Positions 35,705-45,042 are shown, counted from the first letter of the stretch. The stretch is DNA of 64,000 bases from Streptomyces sp. CBMA291 (GCF_014596525.1 NZ_MSJP01000105.1:123125-187124); one strand, 5' to 3'. Notes: a model not told the origin generated them from the sequence alone. Numbers and translations are program-made.

Positions 35705-37129
35705 TCAGGCGGTGGCGAGTGCGGCCTCACGGCGCTCCCCGCGTGCGATCAGCAGCCAGGCGCCGACGGCGGCGGCGAGGTACGCGACACCGACCACCGC
35801 GAAGCACCACGCCGGCCCGCGGTCCCAGTCTGAGGTGGTGCCGAGGACCACGCCCATCGCGGCGATGCCCACCAGGGTGCCGATCTGGCGGTTGGCGTTC
35901 AGCACGGACCCCGCCACGTTCGTGTGCTCGGCACCGGCGGCGTCCACCAGGGCGGCCGTCATCCCGGGGGAGATGATGCCCGCGCCGATGTTGGCGAGGC
36001 CCACGGCCACCGCGAGCACCCAGTAGGGCGTCTCCGCGGAGACGGTGACCATGGTCAGCGACGCGATCCCCGCGACCAGCAGGAAGACCGTCAGCAGCGC
36101 TCCGTTGGAGAACCGCGCGGAGATGCGCGAGTAGACGATGTTGGCCAGCGGGAACCAGATCGTCATCGGCAGCAGTTCGAGCCCGGCCCGGAATGGACTG
36201 GATCCCCGGGCGTGCTGGAGGTACAGGCTCAGCATGAACATGCTGCCGTACAGCGCGAGGTTGAACAGGAAGCCGACCAGGTTCGCCCCGGCGAAGCGCG
36301 GGCGCTTGAACAGGCTCCACGGCATGACCAGGTTGGCCGCACGCCGCTCGCGTACCACCAGCGACAAGGCGGCGGCCACCAGTACGGCGTACGCCACCAG
36401 CATCTCACCGGCCCCCCATCCGAGCCGGGGCCCCTCGATCAGCGCGAAGCTCAGGGCCGCCAGCGCCACGATCCACAGGAGGTGGCCGGGCACGGCCAGC
36501 TTGGTGGGGCGGACCTCGGTCGCCACGATGCAGCGCTTGGTCAGCAGCATCCCGACGATGCCGATGGGCAGGTTGAGGATGAAGATGCTCTGCCAGCCGA
36601 ACGCGCTCACCAGCAGGCCGCCGACGGTCGGGCCGAGGCCGGCGGAGGTGGCCACGATCGCCGACCACAGCCCCAGCATGCGGGTGCGCTCCCGCTTCTC
36701 CGGGAACGAGAACACCAGCAGGGACAGCGAACTCGGCATGAAGAGTGCCGCTCCCACGCCCTGGAGGAGACGCGCGGCGATGAGGAAGCCCGCGTCGGGT
36801 GCCAGCGCACAGCCGAGGGAGGCGACGAAGAAGACCGCCATGCCCCACAGGTAGACGTTCTTCGCCCCGAGGCGGTTCGCCAGACCACCGGCCAGCAGAA
36901 GCAGCGAACTGAACACCAGGACGTAGCTGTCGACGATCCAGGTGAGTTCCGGCAGCGAGGCGCCCAGCTGGTCCTGGATCGCCGAACCCGCGACGTTGAT
37001 GACGGTCACGTCCAGGGCGGCCATGACGAAACCGGTCGCCAGGGCGGTCAGCCGCAGACCGGGGGACACTTGCCGCGGAGGCGCCGCCCCACTTGTCAGC
37101 GGCACTGCTTGGGACTCGGCACTGGGCAT
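35705..37129 (-). CDS. DHA2-type MFS drug/product exporter
   Basis: 474 aa, 14 predicted helices. Key motifs: MAALDVTVINVAGSAIQDQL (motif D1), WIVDSYVLVFSSLLLLAGGL, ARLLQGVGAALFMPSSLSLL and GPTVGGLLVSAFGWQSIF (motif C), FILNLPIGIVGM. A proton-driven exporter. It is divergent from the ArsR regulator with two palindromes between them, so it is probably ArsR-repressed. GGAGGAGACGAC precedes the ATG. Complete, unlike the MFS at 24061. Confidence 0.92.
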   Translation of the reverse strand: MPSAESQAVPLTSGAAPPRQVSPGLRLTALATGFVMAALDVTVINVAGSAIQDQLGASLPELTWIVDSYVLVFSSLLLLAGGLANRLGAKNVYLWGMAVFFVASLGCALAPDAGFLIAARLLQGVGAALFMPSSLSLLVFSFPEKRERTRMLGLWSAIVATSAGLGPTVGGLLVSAFGWQSIFILNLPIGIVGMLLTKRCIVATEVRPTKLAVPGHLLWIVALAALSFALIEGPRLGWGAGEMLVAYAVLVAAALSLVVRERRAANLVMPWSLFKRPRFAGANLVGFLFNLALYGSMFMLSLYLQHARGSSPFRAGLELLPMTIWFPLANIVYSRISARFSNGALLTVFLLVAGIASLTMVTVSAETPYWVLAVAVGLANIGAGIISPGMTAALVDAAGAEHTNVAGSVLNANRQIGTLVGIAAMGVVLGTTSDWDRGPAWCFAVVGVAYLAAAVGAWLLIARGERREAALATA

Positions 37130-37234
37130 GTCGTCTCCTCCGGAAGGCTCGCTGGGCGCTGAACGACCGCACCGCCGACATCCGCGGTCAGGGATCCCTC
37201 CCCGTGTCCATTGAAGCCACTATGACGATGGCGG

Positions 37235-37278
37235 TCAAATTTGATAACCATCATCGTATGACCGCTGTCGTACGATGA
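37235..37278. promoter_or_regulatory. Palindromes between MFS and ArsR genes
   Basis: tcaaatttga at 37235-37244 is a perfect 10-bp palindrome. tcatcgta at 37251-37258 pairs with tacgatga at 37271-37278 across 12 bp. The DNA here is far more AT-rich than the genes. These are the likely promoter and ArsR operator for the divergent pair. Confidence 0.6.
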
Positions 37279-37314
37279 AGATGTCGCGCCGGAACGCAAG
37301 GAGGCAGAGTTCAC

Positions 37315-37653
37315 GTGACCACGCAGACCGCCGGACGCATCACCGACCACCTCGCGGCCGAGGACATCACGCTCCAGGGCGTGCTGGACGCGCTGACCGA
37401 CCCGGTGAGGCGCAGCATCGTGCGCCAGCTCGCGGACGCCGAGAACGGCATGGCGTGCGGGACCTTCGACATCAACGTCACGCGCTCCACCAGCACCCAC
37501 CACTTCAAGGTGCTGCGACGGGCCGGCATCCTCCGCCAGGAGTACGCGGGCACCGTGAAGACGAACTCCCTGCGCCGGATCGACCTGGACCGCGCCCTTC
37601 CCGGCCTGCTCGACGCGATCATCGCCGCAGCCCGCCACGAGGCGGGCCGGTAG
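37315..37653 (+). CDS. ArsR-family (winged HTH) repressor
   Basis: 112 aa. LQGVLDALTDPVRRSIVRQL starts the wing-helix domain and STSTHHFKVLRRAGILRQE is the recognition helix region. There is no CxC metal site of classic ArsR, so it likely senses an organic ligand or another cue. GTG with AAGGAGG about 11 bp upstream. It probably represses itself and the adjacent exporter. Confidence 0.88.
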   Translation: MTTQTAGRITDHLAAEDITLQGVLDALTDPVRRSIVRQLADAENGMACGTFDINVTRSTSTHHFKVLRRAGILRQEYAGTVKTNSLRRIDLDRALPGLLDAIIAAARHEAGR

Positions 37654-37701
37654 CGGGCGCGACCGGCTCCGCCCCGGCCGCCCGGCGGCGTCCCGCGCGG
37701 G

Positions 37702-38616
37702 TCACCCGGCCCGGTCGGCCCCGCCCGGTCCCGCCGGTCCCACCCGGTCCGGCCGGCCGACCCGGTCACCGGCGATCTGGGTCGGCAGGTAGAGCATCAG
37801 CAGCGGCTCGGACCTCTGGTGAAGCCCCATGACCATGTGGTGGAAGGCCGCCCGGCGGCCGGGCGCGGGCCGCACCTCGACGGTCGCGATACCGGTGTCC
37901 CGGGTCTCGTGCCGCGCCCACAGCCGGTCGAAGTCCTCGCTCGCCGAACACAGCCTCCGCGCCAGGCGCTCGAAGTCCGGATCGTCGAGGAACCGCACCG
38001 CCTGGACCCGGAACTGGCCGACCAGACGGCTCGCCTCGTCCAGCCAGTGCGGGTAGCGGTTCCTGTTGCGTCCGTCGGTGAAGAACGACCAGAGGAAGTT
38101 GGAGCCCGCTTCCCGCACGCCGAGGAGTGCGCGCGCGGGTGCGTTGCCCGCCAGGACGTTCCAGTACCGGTCCACCACGAAGGCCGGGGCGGGCTGCCAC
38201 ACCTCGACGGCGAGCCGGAGCCTGCACAGCTCCTCCGGGGACATCTCCTGCCGGGCGGCCGGCGGATTCATCCCCGCCAGCAGATACAGATGGGCACGCT
38301 CGGTGCGGTCCAGGCCGAGCGCCTTGCTGACCGCTTCGAGCACGTCCTCGGAGACCTTGATGTCCCTGCCCTGTTCGAGCCACGTGTACCAGGAGGCGCT
38401 CACCCCGGCCAGTACGGCGACCTCTTCGCGCCGGAGGCCCGGCGTGTTCCGCCGCCCGCCCGCCCTCAGCCCGACGTCACCGGGCGAGATCCGGGCGCGG
38501 CGGGATCTGAGGAAGTGGCGCAGCGCGGCACGCCGCTCCCTGTCGGCGTCTCTGACGTTCCAGGTCTCCTCCTGGCCCCATGCGACACGGCTACTCACGA
38601 AAGCCACCCTCCACAC
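37702..38616 (-). CDS. Helix-turn-helix regulator, MmyB type (second)
   Basis: 304 aa. HTH region: RNTPGLRREEVAVLAGVSAS, then WYTWLEQGRDIKVSEDVLEA. Ligand domain: AFVVDRYWNVLAGNAPARAL, FLWSFFTDGRNRNRYPHW. The C-terminus (GDRVGRPDRVGPAGPGG) is repeat-derived. Same family as the 26505 regulator. The exact start is unclear (38616 or the GTG at 38598). It lies 34 bp after the quinone oxidoreductase, in the same direction, so the two may be co-transcribed. Confidence 0.85.
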   Translation of the reverse strand: MWRVAFVSSRVAWGQEETWNVRDADRERRAALRHFLRSRRARISPGDVGLRAGGRRNTPGLRREEVAVLAGVSASWYTWLEQGRDIKVSEDVLEAVSKALGLDRTERAHLYLLAGMNPPAARQEMSPEELCRLRLAVEVWQPAPAFVVDRYWNVLAGNAPARALLGVREAGSNFLWSFFTDGRNRNRYPHWLDEASRLVGQFRVQAVRFLDDPDFERLARRLCSASEDFDRLWARHETRDTGIATVEVRPAPGRRAAFHHMVMGLHQRSEPLLMLYLPTQIAGDRVGRPDRVGPAGPGGADRAG

Positions 38617-38650
38617 GCGAAGAACCAGTCCGGGGCACCGGGACCGGCTG

Positions 38651-39595
38651 TCAGAAGGCGAGGATCAGACGCCCTCGTACGCCACCCGCGTCCAGCCGCC
38701 GATGGGCTTCGGCGGCGTGTTCGGGGGCGAGCACCTCGGCGGTGCGCAGGGTCAGCACCCCCTTCTCCGCCAGGGCGGAGAGTTCCTCCAGGGCGGCGCG
38801 CTTGGCGGGGTGCGTCATCACCACCACTCCCTGGACGACGATGTCGCGCTCGGAGGCCAGCTCGAAGGGGCGGCACTTGACGAAGCCGCCCCCGTCCTTC
38901 ACCACGCCCAGGGCGTGGGCCCCCACGATGGCGGCGTCGACGACTCCGTCGGCCCCCTCGGGGACGGCGGCACGGTAGGCGGCGGCGAGATCGGCGGAGT
39001 CGGCGGCGCGCGGGACGACCACGTCGGCGCCGAGCCCCCGGATCAGATCGCGGTCGCGGTCGGCGGCGTCGGCGACGACCCGGAGCCCGCGGTGCTTGGC
39101 GAGCTGCACCACGTACCCGCCCAGCGCGCCCGCCGCCCCCGTGACAGCCAGGGTCGCCCCTTCGGGCAGGCCGAGGAGGGACAGGGCGAGGTGCGCGGTG
39201 AGACCGTTCATGGGCAGGCCGGCGACGTCACGGAGGTCGAGGCCCCTGGGCGCGGCGACGACCTGCTCGCGAGGCACCACGACGTACTCCGCCTGAGCCC
39301 CGCCGGTGGGGTGGAAGGGGTTCACGAACGCCATGACCGGTTCGCCCACGGCGAGGTCGACCCCGTCACCGACGGCGTCGACCACCCCGGAGGCGTCCAT
39401 GCCGGGGATGTGGGGAGGCTCCTGATCGGCCATGGCGGCGGCCAGGTCCCCCGCGCGCAGCAGCAGGTCGGTGGGGTTGACCCCGGCGGCGGCGACCCGT
39501 ATGCGGACCTGCTCGGGGCCGGGCACGGGCAACGGACGGTCGATGACCTTCAGTACTTCGGGTCCGCCGAACTCTTCGATGCCGACAGCGCGCAT
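38651..39595 (-). CDS. Zinc-less quinone oxidoreductase (MDR family)
   Basis: 314 aa medium-chain dehydrogenase/reductase. Catalytic N-domain: MRAVGIEEFGGPEVLKV, RVAAAGVNPTDLLLRAGD, PGMDASGVVDAVGDGV. The Rossmann part has VTGAAGALGGYVVQLAKH (NADPH site), and GRLILAF is the usual end. It reduces quinones or enones. The zinc Cys of alcohol dehydrogenases are missing. GGAAGG precedes ATG 39595. It is divergent from the flavin reductase. Confidence 0.9.
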   Translation of the reverse strand: MRAVGIEEFGGPEVLKVIDRPLPVPGPEQVRIRVAAAGVNPTDLLLRAGDLAAAMADQEPPHIPGMDASGVVDAVGDGVDLAVGEPVMAFVNPFHPTGGAQAEYVVVPREQVVAAPRGLDLRDVAGLPMNGLTAHLALSLLGLPEGATLAVTGAAGALGGYVVQLAKHRGLRVVADAADRDRDLIRGLGADVVVPRAADSADLAAAYRAAVPEGADGVVDAAIVGAHALGVVKDGGGFVKCRPFELASERDIVVQGVVVMTHPAKRAALEELSALAEKGVLTLRTAEVLAPEHAAEAHRRLDAGGVRGRLILAF

Positions 39596-39919
39596 GGTGG
39601 GGGTTCCTTCCACGAATCGATTCAAGGGGCCGGCCGCGACAAGGGGCTCGCGCTCGTTCGCCGGAAACCCGGATCGGGCCTGGTCATCCCTGGCATGACC
39701 TCAATGATTCACCGGCAGGGGGTCCGCAACCAGTTCGCAAACGTCATATGGCCAGCACCAACACCCAAGGAACGCATGCGTGGTGGTACGGCTCCCGGGT
39801 GAACGGAACCCGGCACAGACTCGCCCTCTTCGCCGACCGGATCAGCTCCTACGATTTCCCCATACGAGCGATCAACTGTCGTACATCTGTGCGGTGGTTA
39901 CCTTCTCACGAGGAGAACG
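39596..39919. promoter_or_regulatory. 324-bp divergent promoter region (QOR / flavin reductase)
   Basis: No gene is supported. It has AT-richer patches near 39735-39755 and 39850-39890 likely holding the two promoters, and a GAGGAG ribosome site just before 39920. A cgtatgg/ctacgat-like imperfect symmetry at 39850-39885 is the only feature I noticed. Confidence 0.35.
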
Positions 39920-40420
39920 ATGGCGACTCGTCTGGATGCCCCCGCCTTCGACTCGGCCCACTTCCGCCGGGTGCTCGGGCACTTTCCGACCGGTGTGGTG
40001 GCCGTCTCGGCCATGGACGGTGACGAGCCGGTCGGCCTGACCGTGGGCTCGTTCGCTTCGGTGTCCCTGGACCCGCCCATGATCGGCTTCTTCCCCAGTG
40101 TGACCTCCACCAGCTGGCCCCGTATCGAACGGGCCGGCACCTTCGTGGCCAACGTACTCGCGGAGCACCAGGCGGAACTGTCCTCGGTGTTCGCGACCAG
40201 CGGGGGCGACAAGTTCGGCCGGCTCCCCTGGCAGCGGTCGGCCACGGGCGCCCCGATACTCGACGACGTCGCCGCGTGGATCGAGTGCGAGGTGGCGGAC
40301 GTCGTCCCGGCCGGGGACCACCTCTTCGTCCTGGGCCGCGTCCTCGACCTGGCGGTGGCGGGTGACCCCCGCCCCCTGGTCTTCTTCCAGGGCGACTACG
40401 CACGCCTCGCCGGCCGATGA
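39920..40420 (+). CDS. Flavin reductase (two-component monooxygenase partner)
   Basis: 166 aa, split-barrel FMN-binding fold: FRRVLGHFPTGVVAVSA, PVGLTVGSFASVSLDPPMIG, RAGTFVANVLAEHQAELSSV, CEVADVVPAGDHLFVLGRV and PLVFFQGDYARL. It reduces FMN or FAD with NAD(P)H and hands it to a monooxygenase, probably the LLM protein at 34423. GAGGAG lies just upstream. It is the last intact gene before the IS-rich debris. Confidence 0.9.
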   Translation: MATRLDAPAFDSAHFRRVLGHFPTGVVAVSAMDGDEPVGLTVGSFASVSLDPPMIGFFPSVTSTSWPRIERAGTFVANVLAEHQAELSSVFATSGGDKFGRLPWQRSATGAPILDDVAAWIECEVADVVPAGDHLFVLGRVLDLAVAGDPRPLVFFQGDYARLAGR

Positions 40421-40429
40421 CACGGCCGC

Positions 40430-40898
40430 CGTGGCGCACGAGGCGGCACTTGCCGCTGCCCCGGGTCCGCGCCGCGCACACGAAGACCTGACCGTCCGAT
40501 TCGTCCACGACCTGCGCACCCACGCCACGGCGGCGGCGCCTGCACGAGTAGTGGACCCGAACCCGACCATCGCCCACACGGTCGCATTCGGCGAGCGCCC
40601 CGTCGAGCAGCACGCACTCCGGGCCGGGCTCACGCAGAACCTTCGGCGGGCCCGGCGACCGGTCGGCCAGGAGGCCGGTGACCGCGGTGGTGCGGGCGTG
40701 GAGGGTGCCGACCGATGTACCGAAGGTCGCGGCGACTTGGGCCAAGGTGTCGCACTTGCACAGGTACACCAGAGCGACGAGCGCGCGCCTGTGCGGCGGA
40801 AGCCTGCAGCGACGTTCACCCTCACGGGTGACGGTGAGCACCATGACCCACTCGGCCAGTGCATGAGGCAAGTCGAGTACGACAGGAAAGGAACCCAA
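40430..40898 (-). pseudogene. 5' fragment of an IS5-type (DDE_Tnp_4) transposase
   Basis: Minus-strand frame reads DLPHALAEWVMVLTVTREG, RALVALVYLCKCDTLAQVAA, VLLDGALAECDRVGD. This is the N-terminal HTH and first DDE strand (LDG) of common Streptomyces IS5-group transposases. After about 150 residues the match stops, so the last two catalytic positions are lost. Confidence 0.75.
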
Positions 40899-41014
40899 TG
40901 ATGCATCTGTGCTGGCGAGTTGAGACTTCGAGCATCCTCCTCAGCGGCACGGACGCCTCGCGCGTTGCGGCCTCACCGCCGCCACCCGACCGGTGGCCAC
41001 TCCGAGAAAGCCCA

Positions 41015-41173
41015 TCAGCACCGATGGCACACGGAGTAATCGACTGACAGCAGAACGGGCACGCCGCGCCGCTTGGGCTCCTCGAACACCTCGGGACCCC
41101 ATGGCCACCAGTCGACCGGGTTATCGGCGTGTTGGAGCAGATACGGCGAGGCCGCACCAGCCAACCGGTTCAT
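41015..41173 (-). pseudogene. Decayed DUF255 N-terminal stub (copy B)
   Basis: MNRLAGAASPYLLQHADN, PVDWWPWGPEVFEEPKRR, VPVLLSVDYSVCHRC, stop. It keeps the natural start of the YyaL-type family and ends at the second Cys of the CHWC motif, exactly where copy A at 18303 also ends. Nothing of the other 600 residues follows. Confidence 0.8.
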
Positions 41174-41774
41174 ACGAGCCGGCCTCTCACAAGGCCCAGG
41201 GTCCTCACATGAAGGCCGCACAGGCGTTACCCCCAGGCCAGCGTGAGACTGCGGTCACTCCAGGCCCTGTCTCCGCACCCAACCCGTCACAGCACCCGAT
41301 TGAGAATGGCGTGATGCCCACATGCTCGATCAAGGCAGTCGCATGTCAAGTCTCGACCGCGACTACACCGGCAGGCGGTGACGCAATCAACGTAAACACC
41401 CAGAGCGGCTACAGGCTGTCCCGTGAAGCAAGCAGCAGATCTACCGATGGATACTCGTCGCAGGCGCTGGGCTGGTCGCGACGGGGGTTCTGTCAGTTGG
41501 CCTGCGAGTTAAGGTGATCCGGTGGGTGGGTGACGCGTTTCCGGGCTGGATAGAGGTGCAGTCGAGGGGCAAGTTGGTCGCTGGTTGGCAAGGCTCCGGC
41601 CTTCGGTACAGCAGAGGCCCTCGGGCCGAGCTCTGACTCCGCCAGTAGCGAGAGTCGCCTGAGTGGTGGTCGAGACAGCAACAGCAGACTTGGTGGACAG
41701 CGCCGCCGCCACTGCTTCCACCTCCGCACATGGCATCACCACCTTCAGCGGAGAAGACGAGTTCAACGTCAGAC
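41174..41774. other. 600-bp stretch without a recognisable gene
   Basis: Lower GC than the genes around it. Open frames are short and without coding pattern. I see nothing I can name; probably decayed DNA between IS remnants. Confidence 0.4.
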
Positions 41775-42420
41775 GGAGCCAGCTCGCTCCATGCCGACGA
41801 GGTTGTGCAGCCAGGCGATGCTGAGCATGACGGTGTGAACGCCATCGCCCCCCCCAGGCGGCAGTCACGGAGGATCGTCCAGGCCTTCGGCCTGGCAAGG
41901 ACATACTCAACGCGTGCGGACCTGCTCATGGGGGCCTGTTGTGGCCCTGTGTCCAATCGGATAGATCCCCTTCCTTGCGGCGGCGGTGCGGCATCACGAG
42001 CCCAGTCCCTGAGCAGCTGCCGTCGGCGATGGTCTTCGTGTTGCCGGCGGCGGACTTCGCGCCGGACTCTCATCACGCCCGGCAGCCGGCGCGATTGCCC
42101 AGCCGACCACCATGACCAAGCGGGTGTCAGCGCCGATGACCGCCTGATGGTTGGTGGAATCGCGATAGCTCTTCGGCTACTCAGCGACCTTGTGGCCCCA
42201 GTGTGGGCACCAGGGCGCCGTCCACAATCAGCACCGCATCCCGGGCGAACCGCCGACGGGGATGCAGCACAAGCCGCGCGCCAGGGGCATCGATCACCCG
42301 ATCCGCAGCCGACTCGACACACCGAAAAGCGGGGCCAGTTGCCTCATTGTGAGGTTCGTCCGCCAGTACACGTCAACCAACAGCACCCGGCCCTCCAAAC
42401 GATGGTTTCCATGACCGACC
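41775..42420 (-). pseudogene. Frameshifted IS5-type transposase remnant
   Basis: Pieces in different minus frames follow family order: RVLLVDVYWRTNLTMRQLAP (N-terminus), ARLVLHPRRRFARDAVLIVD, SYRDSTNHQAVIGADTRLVM, and near 41870 PKAWTILRDCRL, then MLSIAWLHNLV in another frame. There is an in-frame stop and at least two frame changes, so it is inactive. It is a different element from the 40430 fragment. Confidence 0.7.
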
Positions 42421-42904
42421 CCGGCCCGAGGAGTCAGTACCCTCACGACGCAGCGCGGTCGGCAACCTGCCAACTCAAAGGCGCGTTGGGCCTATTAATG
42501 CAGGCAACAGAGTGCGACGAGAGCGACGTTCGGCCAACTCCGAGAAGCCAATATCCAGGCCTCTGCATGGGGTCACGCCTGTTCAAGACGAAAAACACTC
42601 ACCTTGCCGATCCGATCTCGAGCGCACAAATCTCCTGCACTCATCAGCGAAATCGCAGCCCGACGATATGTGAAGCGAGCGATGCGGTCACCGGATGACG
42701 ACAATCGGATGGGAAGCGGGGTCGCCAATCCGGCTCAGCAGGAGGTGCTGGAAACGCTGAGCTGTTCGACACAGCTGTTCATCAAGAAATACTGAGAGCT
42801 GTTGCCAGCCACCCACTTCACAGTCGTGTCGCACATGCCTGCGATGCAACTTTTCTGATTGACTGTCCTCAGCTATCCCAAGGTCACCCACGAGAGGGAG
42901 ACAG
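42421..42904. other. 480-bp stretch without a recognisable gene
   Basis: AT-richer DNA with no convincing frame. The last 60 bases carry a GAGAGGGAGACAG ribosome site and presumably a promoter for the gene at 42905. Confidence 0.4.
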
Positions 42905-44056
42905 GTGAAACAGTCAAGCCGAAAAGAACGGAGTGGGCTGCGGTACGAGCTACCCACAGTGCGCACACGATTCGTACATCAAGTTAAGTTCATGCTCGCC
43001 GCTGGCCATCACCCGGATGCCTTCACGAGCCGACAGCTGGAAGTTCCTGGAGTTTCAGATCATCGCAAGGGACTGGTCCCCGCTTTCCTGCGTTCTTGCG
43101 GCCTGCTTATTCGCGATGGCGGACGTGGCGTCTTCCGTGCCACACCTGCAGCACGCAGAATTGCCGAGGCATGGGGTCGCGACGTAGTGCTCGGCCGTCG
43201 CGAGCTGGCCGTCGTGCTGGCACCCAGCTGGTTCGCCGAAGTCGCTCGTCAAGAGTCGAAGGGACACGGCGTGAAACGATCCGCCCTTGCATCTTGTCTG
43301 CTAATCGCTGCGAATGCGCCGGACACCCGACGCGGCGAGGCCGCGATTCTGATCATGTGGCTGCTTGAAGCCCAGCTACTGCAGCCTGTGGACGAGGACT
43401 GCGTCTGCTGGAATGCGGAGGCCCTCGCTTCCTCCCTTCCGGGGACAGTGCCGATGGTGGCGGCGGGTGGACCAGAAGAAGACGCACGCGACGTTCGCTT
43501 TGATGCACGAGTGACCGCTGCGGCTCTCGCCGACGAATCCTCGCCAGCATCAATGCAGGCCAAACCTATGCCCACCGGGATCAAGAGCAGTGCAAGCGTC
43601 GAAAAGAACGGGCAGGAGGCGACCTTCGATCCAGTTTTCTGCCCCACTTCAGGCCCTGATCCAAATGGCCGATCACGATTCGCCTCACCGGTCGAAATGA
43701 CCGCACTGGAACGCCTCTCTGGAACACCCCACACTACGGTCAGCACGGCCGGGATCGCCGAGGACGAGATGCCCGAGAGTCGCTACCCCCTCGACAAACA
43801 GCCGCCTTCGGATGGCGAATCCCCGCCAGAGGGCGATGCGATCCCCCCGCAATCGGCATGGAACCCTAGCGCGCGGCCTGCCAGGCAAAGGTCGCAACTG
43901 ATGGAACTGGCCCGACTGGGTGAACTTGCCGGCCACCCCATCAAGCTGCACGAGTTGCTTCAGCTCACCGAAGAGGAATTGCTCTCCATGCACCGGGGGC
44001 TACGTCGCTTCGTCGACGCCACCACAGATATCAGGCACGACAACATCAGGCCCTGA
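42905..44056 (+). CDS. Unknown protein with possible winged-helix N-terminus
   Basis: 383 aa from GTG 42905, supported by GGGAGACAG 6 bp upstream. Residues 20-110 (FVHQVKFMLAAGHHPDAFTS, GLVPAFLRSCGLLIRDGG, FRATPAARRIAEAWGRD) look like a winged-helix domain. A polar, probably disordered linker of about 150 residues follows. The last 60 residues (RSQLMELARLGELAGHPIKL, LLQLTEEELLSMHRGL) are helical. GC is clearly below the Streptomyces average, so it was probably acquired with the debris around it. I do not recognise the family. Confidence 0.55.
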   Translation: MKQSSRKERSGLRYELPTVRTRFVHQVKFMLAAGHHPDAFTSRQLEVPGVSDHRKGLVPAFLRSCGLLIRDGGRGVFRATPAARRIAEAWGRDVVLGRRELAVVLAPSWFAEVARQESKGHGVKRSALASCLLIAANAPDTRRGEAAILIMWLLEAQLLQPVDEDCVCWNAEALASSLPGTVPMVAAGGPEEDARDVRFDARVTAAALADESSPASMQAKPMPTGIKSSASVEKNGQEATFDPVFCPTSGPDPNGRSRFASPVEMTALERLSGTPHTTVSTAGIAEDEMPESRYPLDKQPPSDGESPPEGDAIPPQSAWNPSARPARQRSQLMELARLGELAGHPIKLHELLQLTEEELLSMHRGLRRFVDATTDIRHDNIRP

Positions 44057-44803
44057 TCATCCGTTCACAGCGACCCTCCGGACGCGTAAAAGATCAGCCC
44101 TGACGGCAAAGAGCGCGAATTCTATTCCCGCCAGGGCCCTTCCCATCAACCCGCCTACCAGGAAGCACTCCCAGATGGAGGATTCAGTATGCCCTCAGGC
44201 AAAAAGAGAGCCAGCTACCACGCTAGCGGGAACCCACTGCGGATCCAAAGCGACTCACGCCTTCGAGTCCGTCTTTCCCGCCGACTGAGTGCCGGCTCGG
44301 CAACTGCTCGAAGCAGATGCGGCCCGGATGGAGCAATGGGCCAAGTGATGCCCGCAGTCCGGCACCTTCACCCCGTCCGAGGCGACTGCTTGCAGCACAG
44401 CTGCCAGTGCCCGTCCAGGCGACGGCACCCGTCTGTGACGGTCGCGGCAGGGCCAAGGCCACGAGCTGCAGGGTCACCTCACCGTTCTCGTTCTCGTAGG
44501 AAACCGCTTCCACTGGCTCGCACGCTGGCCCAGCGACCAAGTGCGCCGAGCGTTCCGCCCACTGCCATGACGTGGCCCTCGTGCAGGTGGAAGCACCCCC
44601 GGGACACCCGCACCACAGTGAATTCCCCGACAAGGTACTCACGTCGAGGCTTCGCCCAAGTCAGGCCGTGGCGGGCGGGCTTGCCCCCTGCGCCAGCCTG
44701 CGGCGCGTCCGTTCCTGGAGCCCGAAAGGGTTACTTTCGCCGTCCCGAAGCATTGCGCCCTGTGGCTGCCTCTCCTGCGGCAGACCGATCAGGCAACTGG
44801 GTA
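44057..44803. other. 750-bp stretch of uncertain coding content
   Basis: A plus frame from 44189 runs through to 44992 but its first 200 residues are Arg/Pro/Ser-rich and look non-coding. A minus frame at 44223-44642 contains short plausible pieces (ENENGEVTLQLVALALP), perhaps a remnant. Nothing is firm. Confidence 0.35.
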
Positions 44804-44992
44804 ATGTGGTGGATGCTGACGGCCGGGCTAGGCTCCGGCCTGACCGGTCTCTTCACATACGCGGTCATCGGCCATTCCGGTGCCCCACCAGCAGTCGCAG
44901 AGGTGGCCGGCATCACCACCTGGGTAGGGACGGCCAAGCTCTTCGTTGCCATGCCGGCAGCGATTAAGGCACTGAGAGACCTACGCTCCTGA
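44804..44992 (+). CDS. Small membrane protein
   Basis: 62 aa: MWWMLTAGLGSGLTGLFTYA then AEVAGITTWVGTAKLFVAMP and a basic end (KALRDLRS). Two hydrophobic stretches suggest a hairpin membrane peptide. It resembles no family I know. Support comes from the hydrophobic pattern and from a stem-loop terminator about 50 bp past the stop. A longer frame upstream is open but unconvincing. Confidence 0.4.
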   Translation: MWWMLTAGLGSGLTGLFTYAVIGHSGAPPAVAEVAGITTWVGTAKLFVAMPAAIKALRDLRS

Positions 44993-45042
44993 GGTTCTCT
45001 CCTCCGACCGGACGCAACCCTCTGCGGCTAATCAACGGTAAA

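Noticed and set aside
19060..40420. A PKS, NRPS, terpene or RiPP cluster
   Set aside because: No megasynthase, terpene cyclase or precursor peptide/modifying enzyme was found; only a KAS III and a single ACP.
44189..44803. The first 205 codons of the long frame ending at 44992
   Set aside because: Arg/Ser/Pro-rich with no domain; only the hydrophobic end looks coding.
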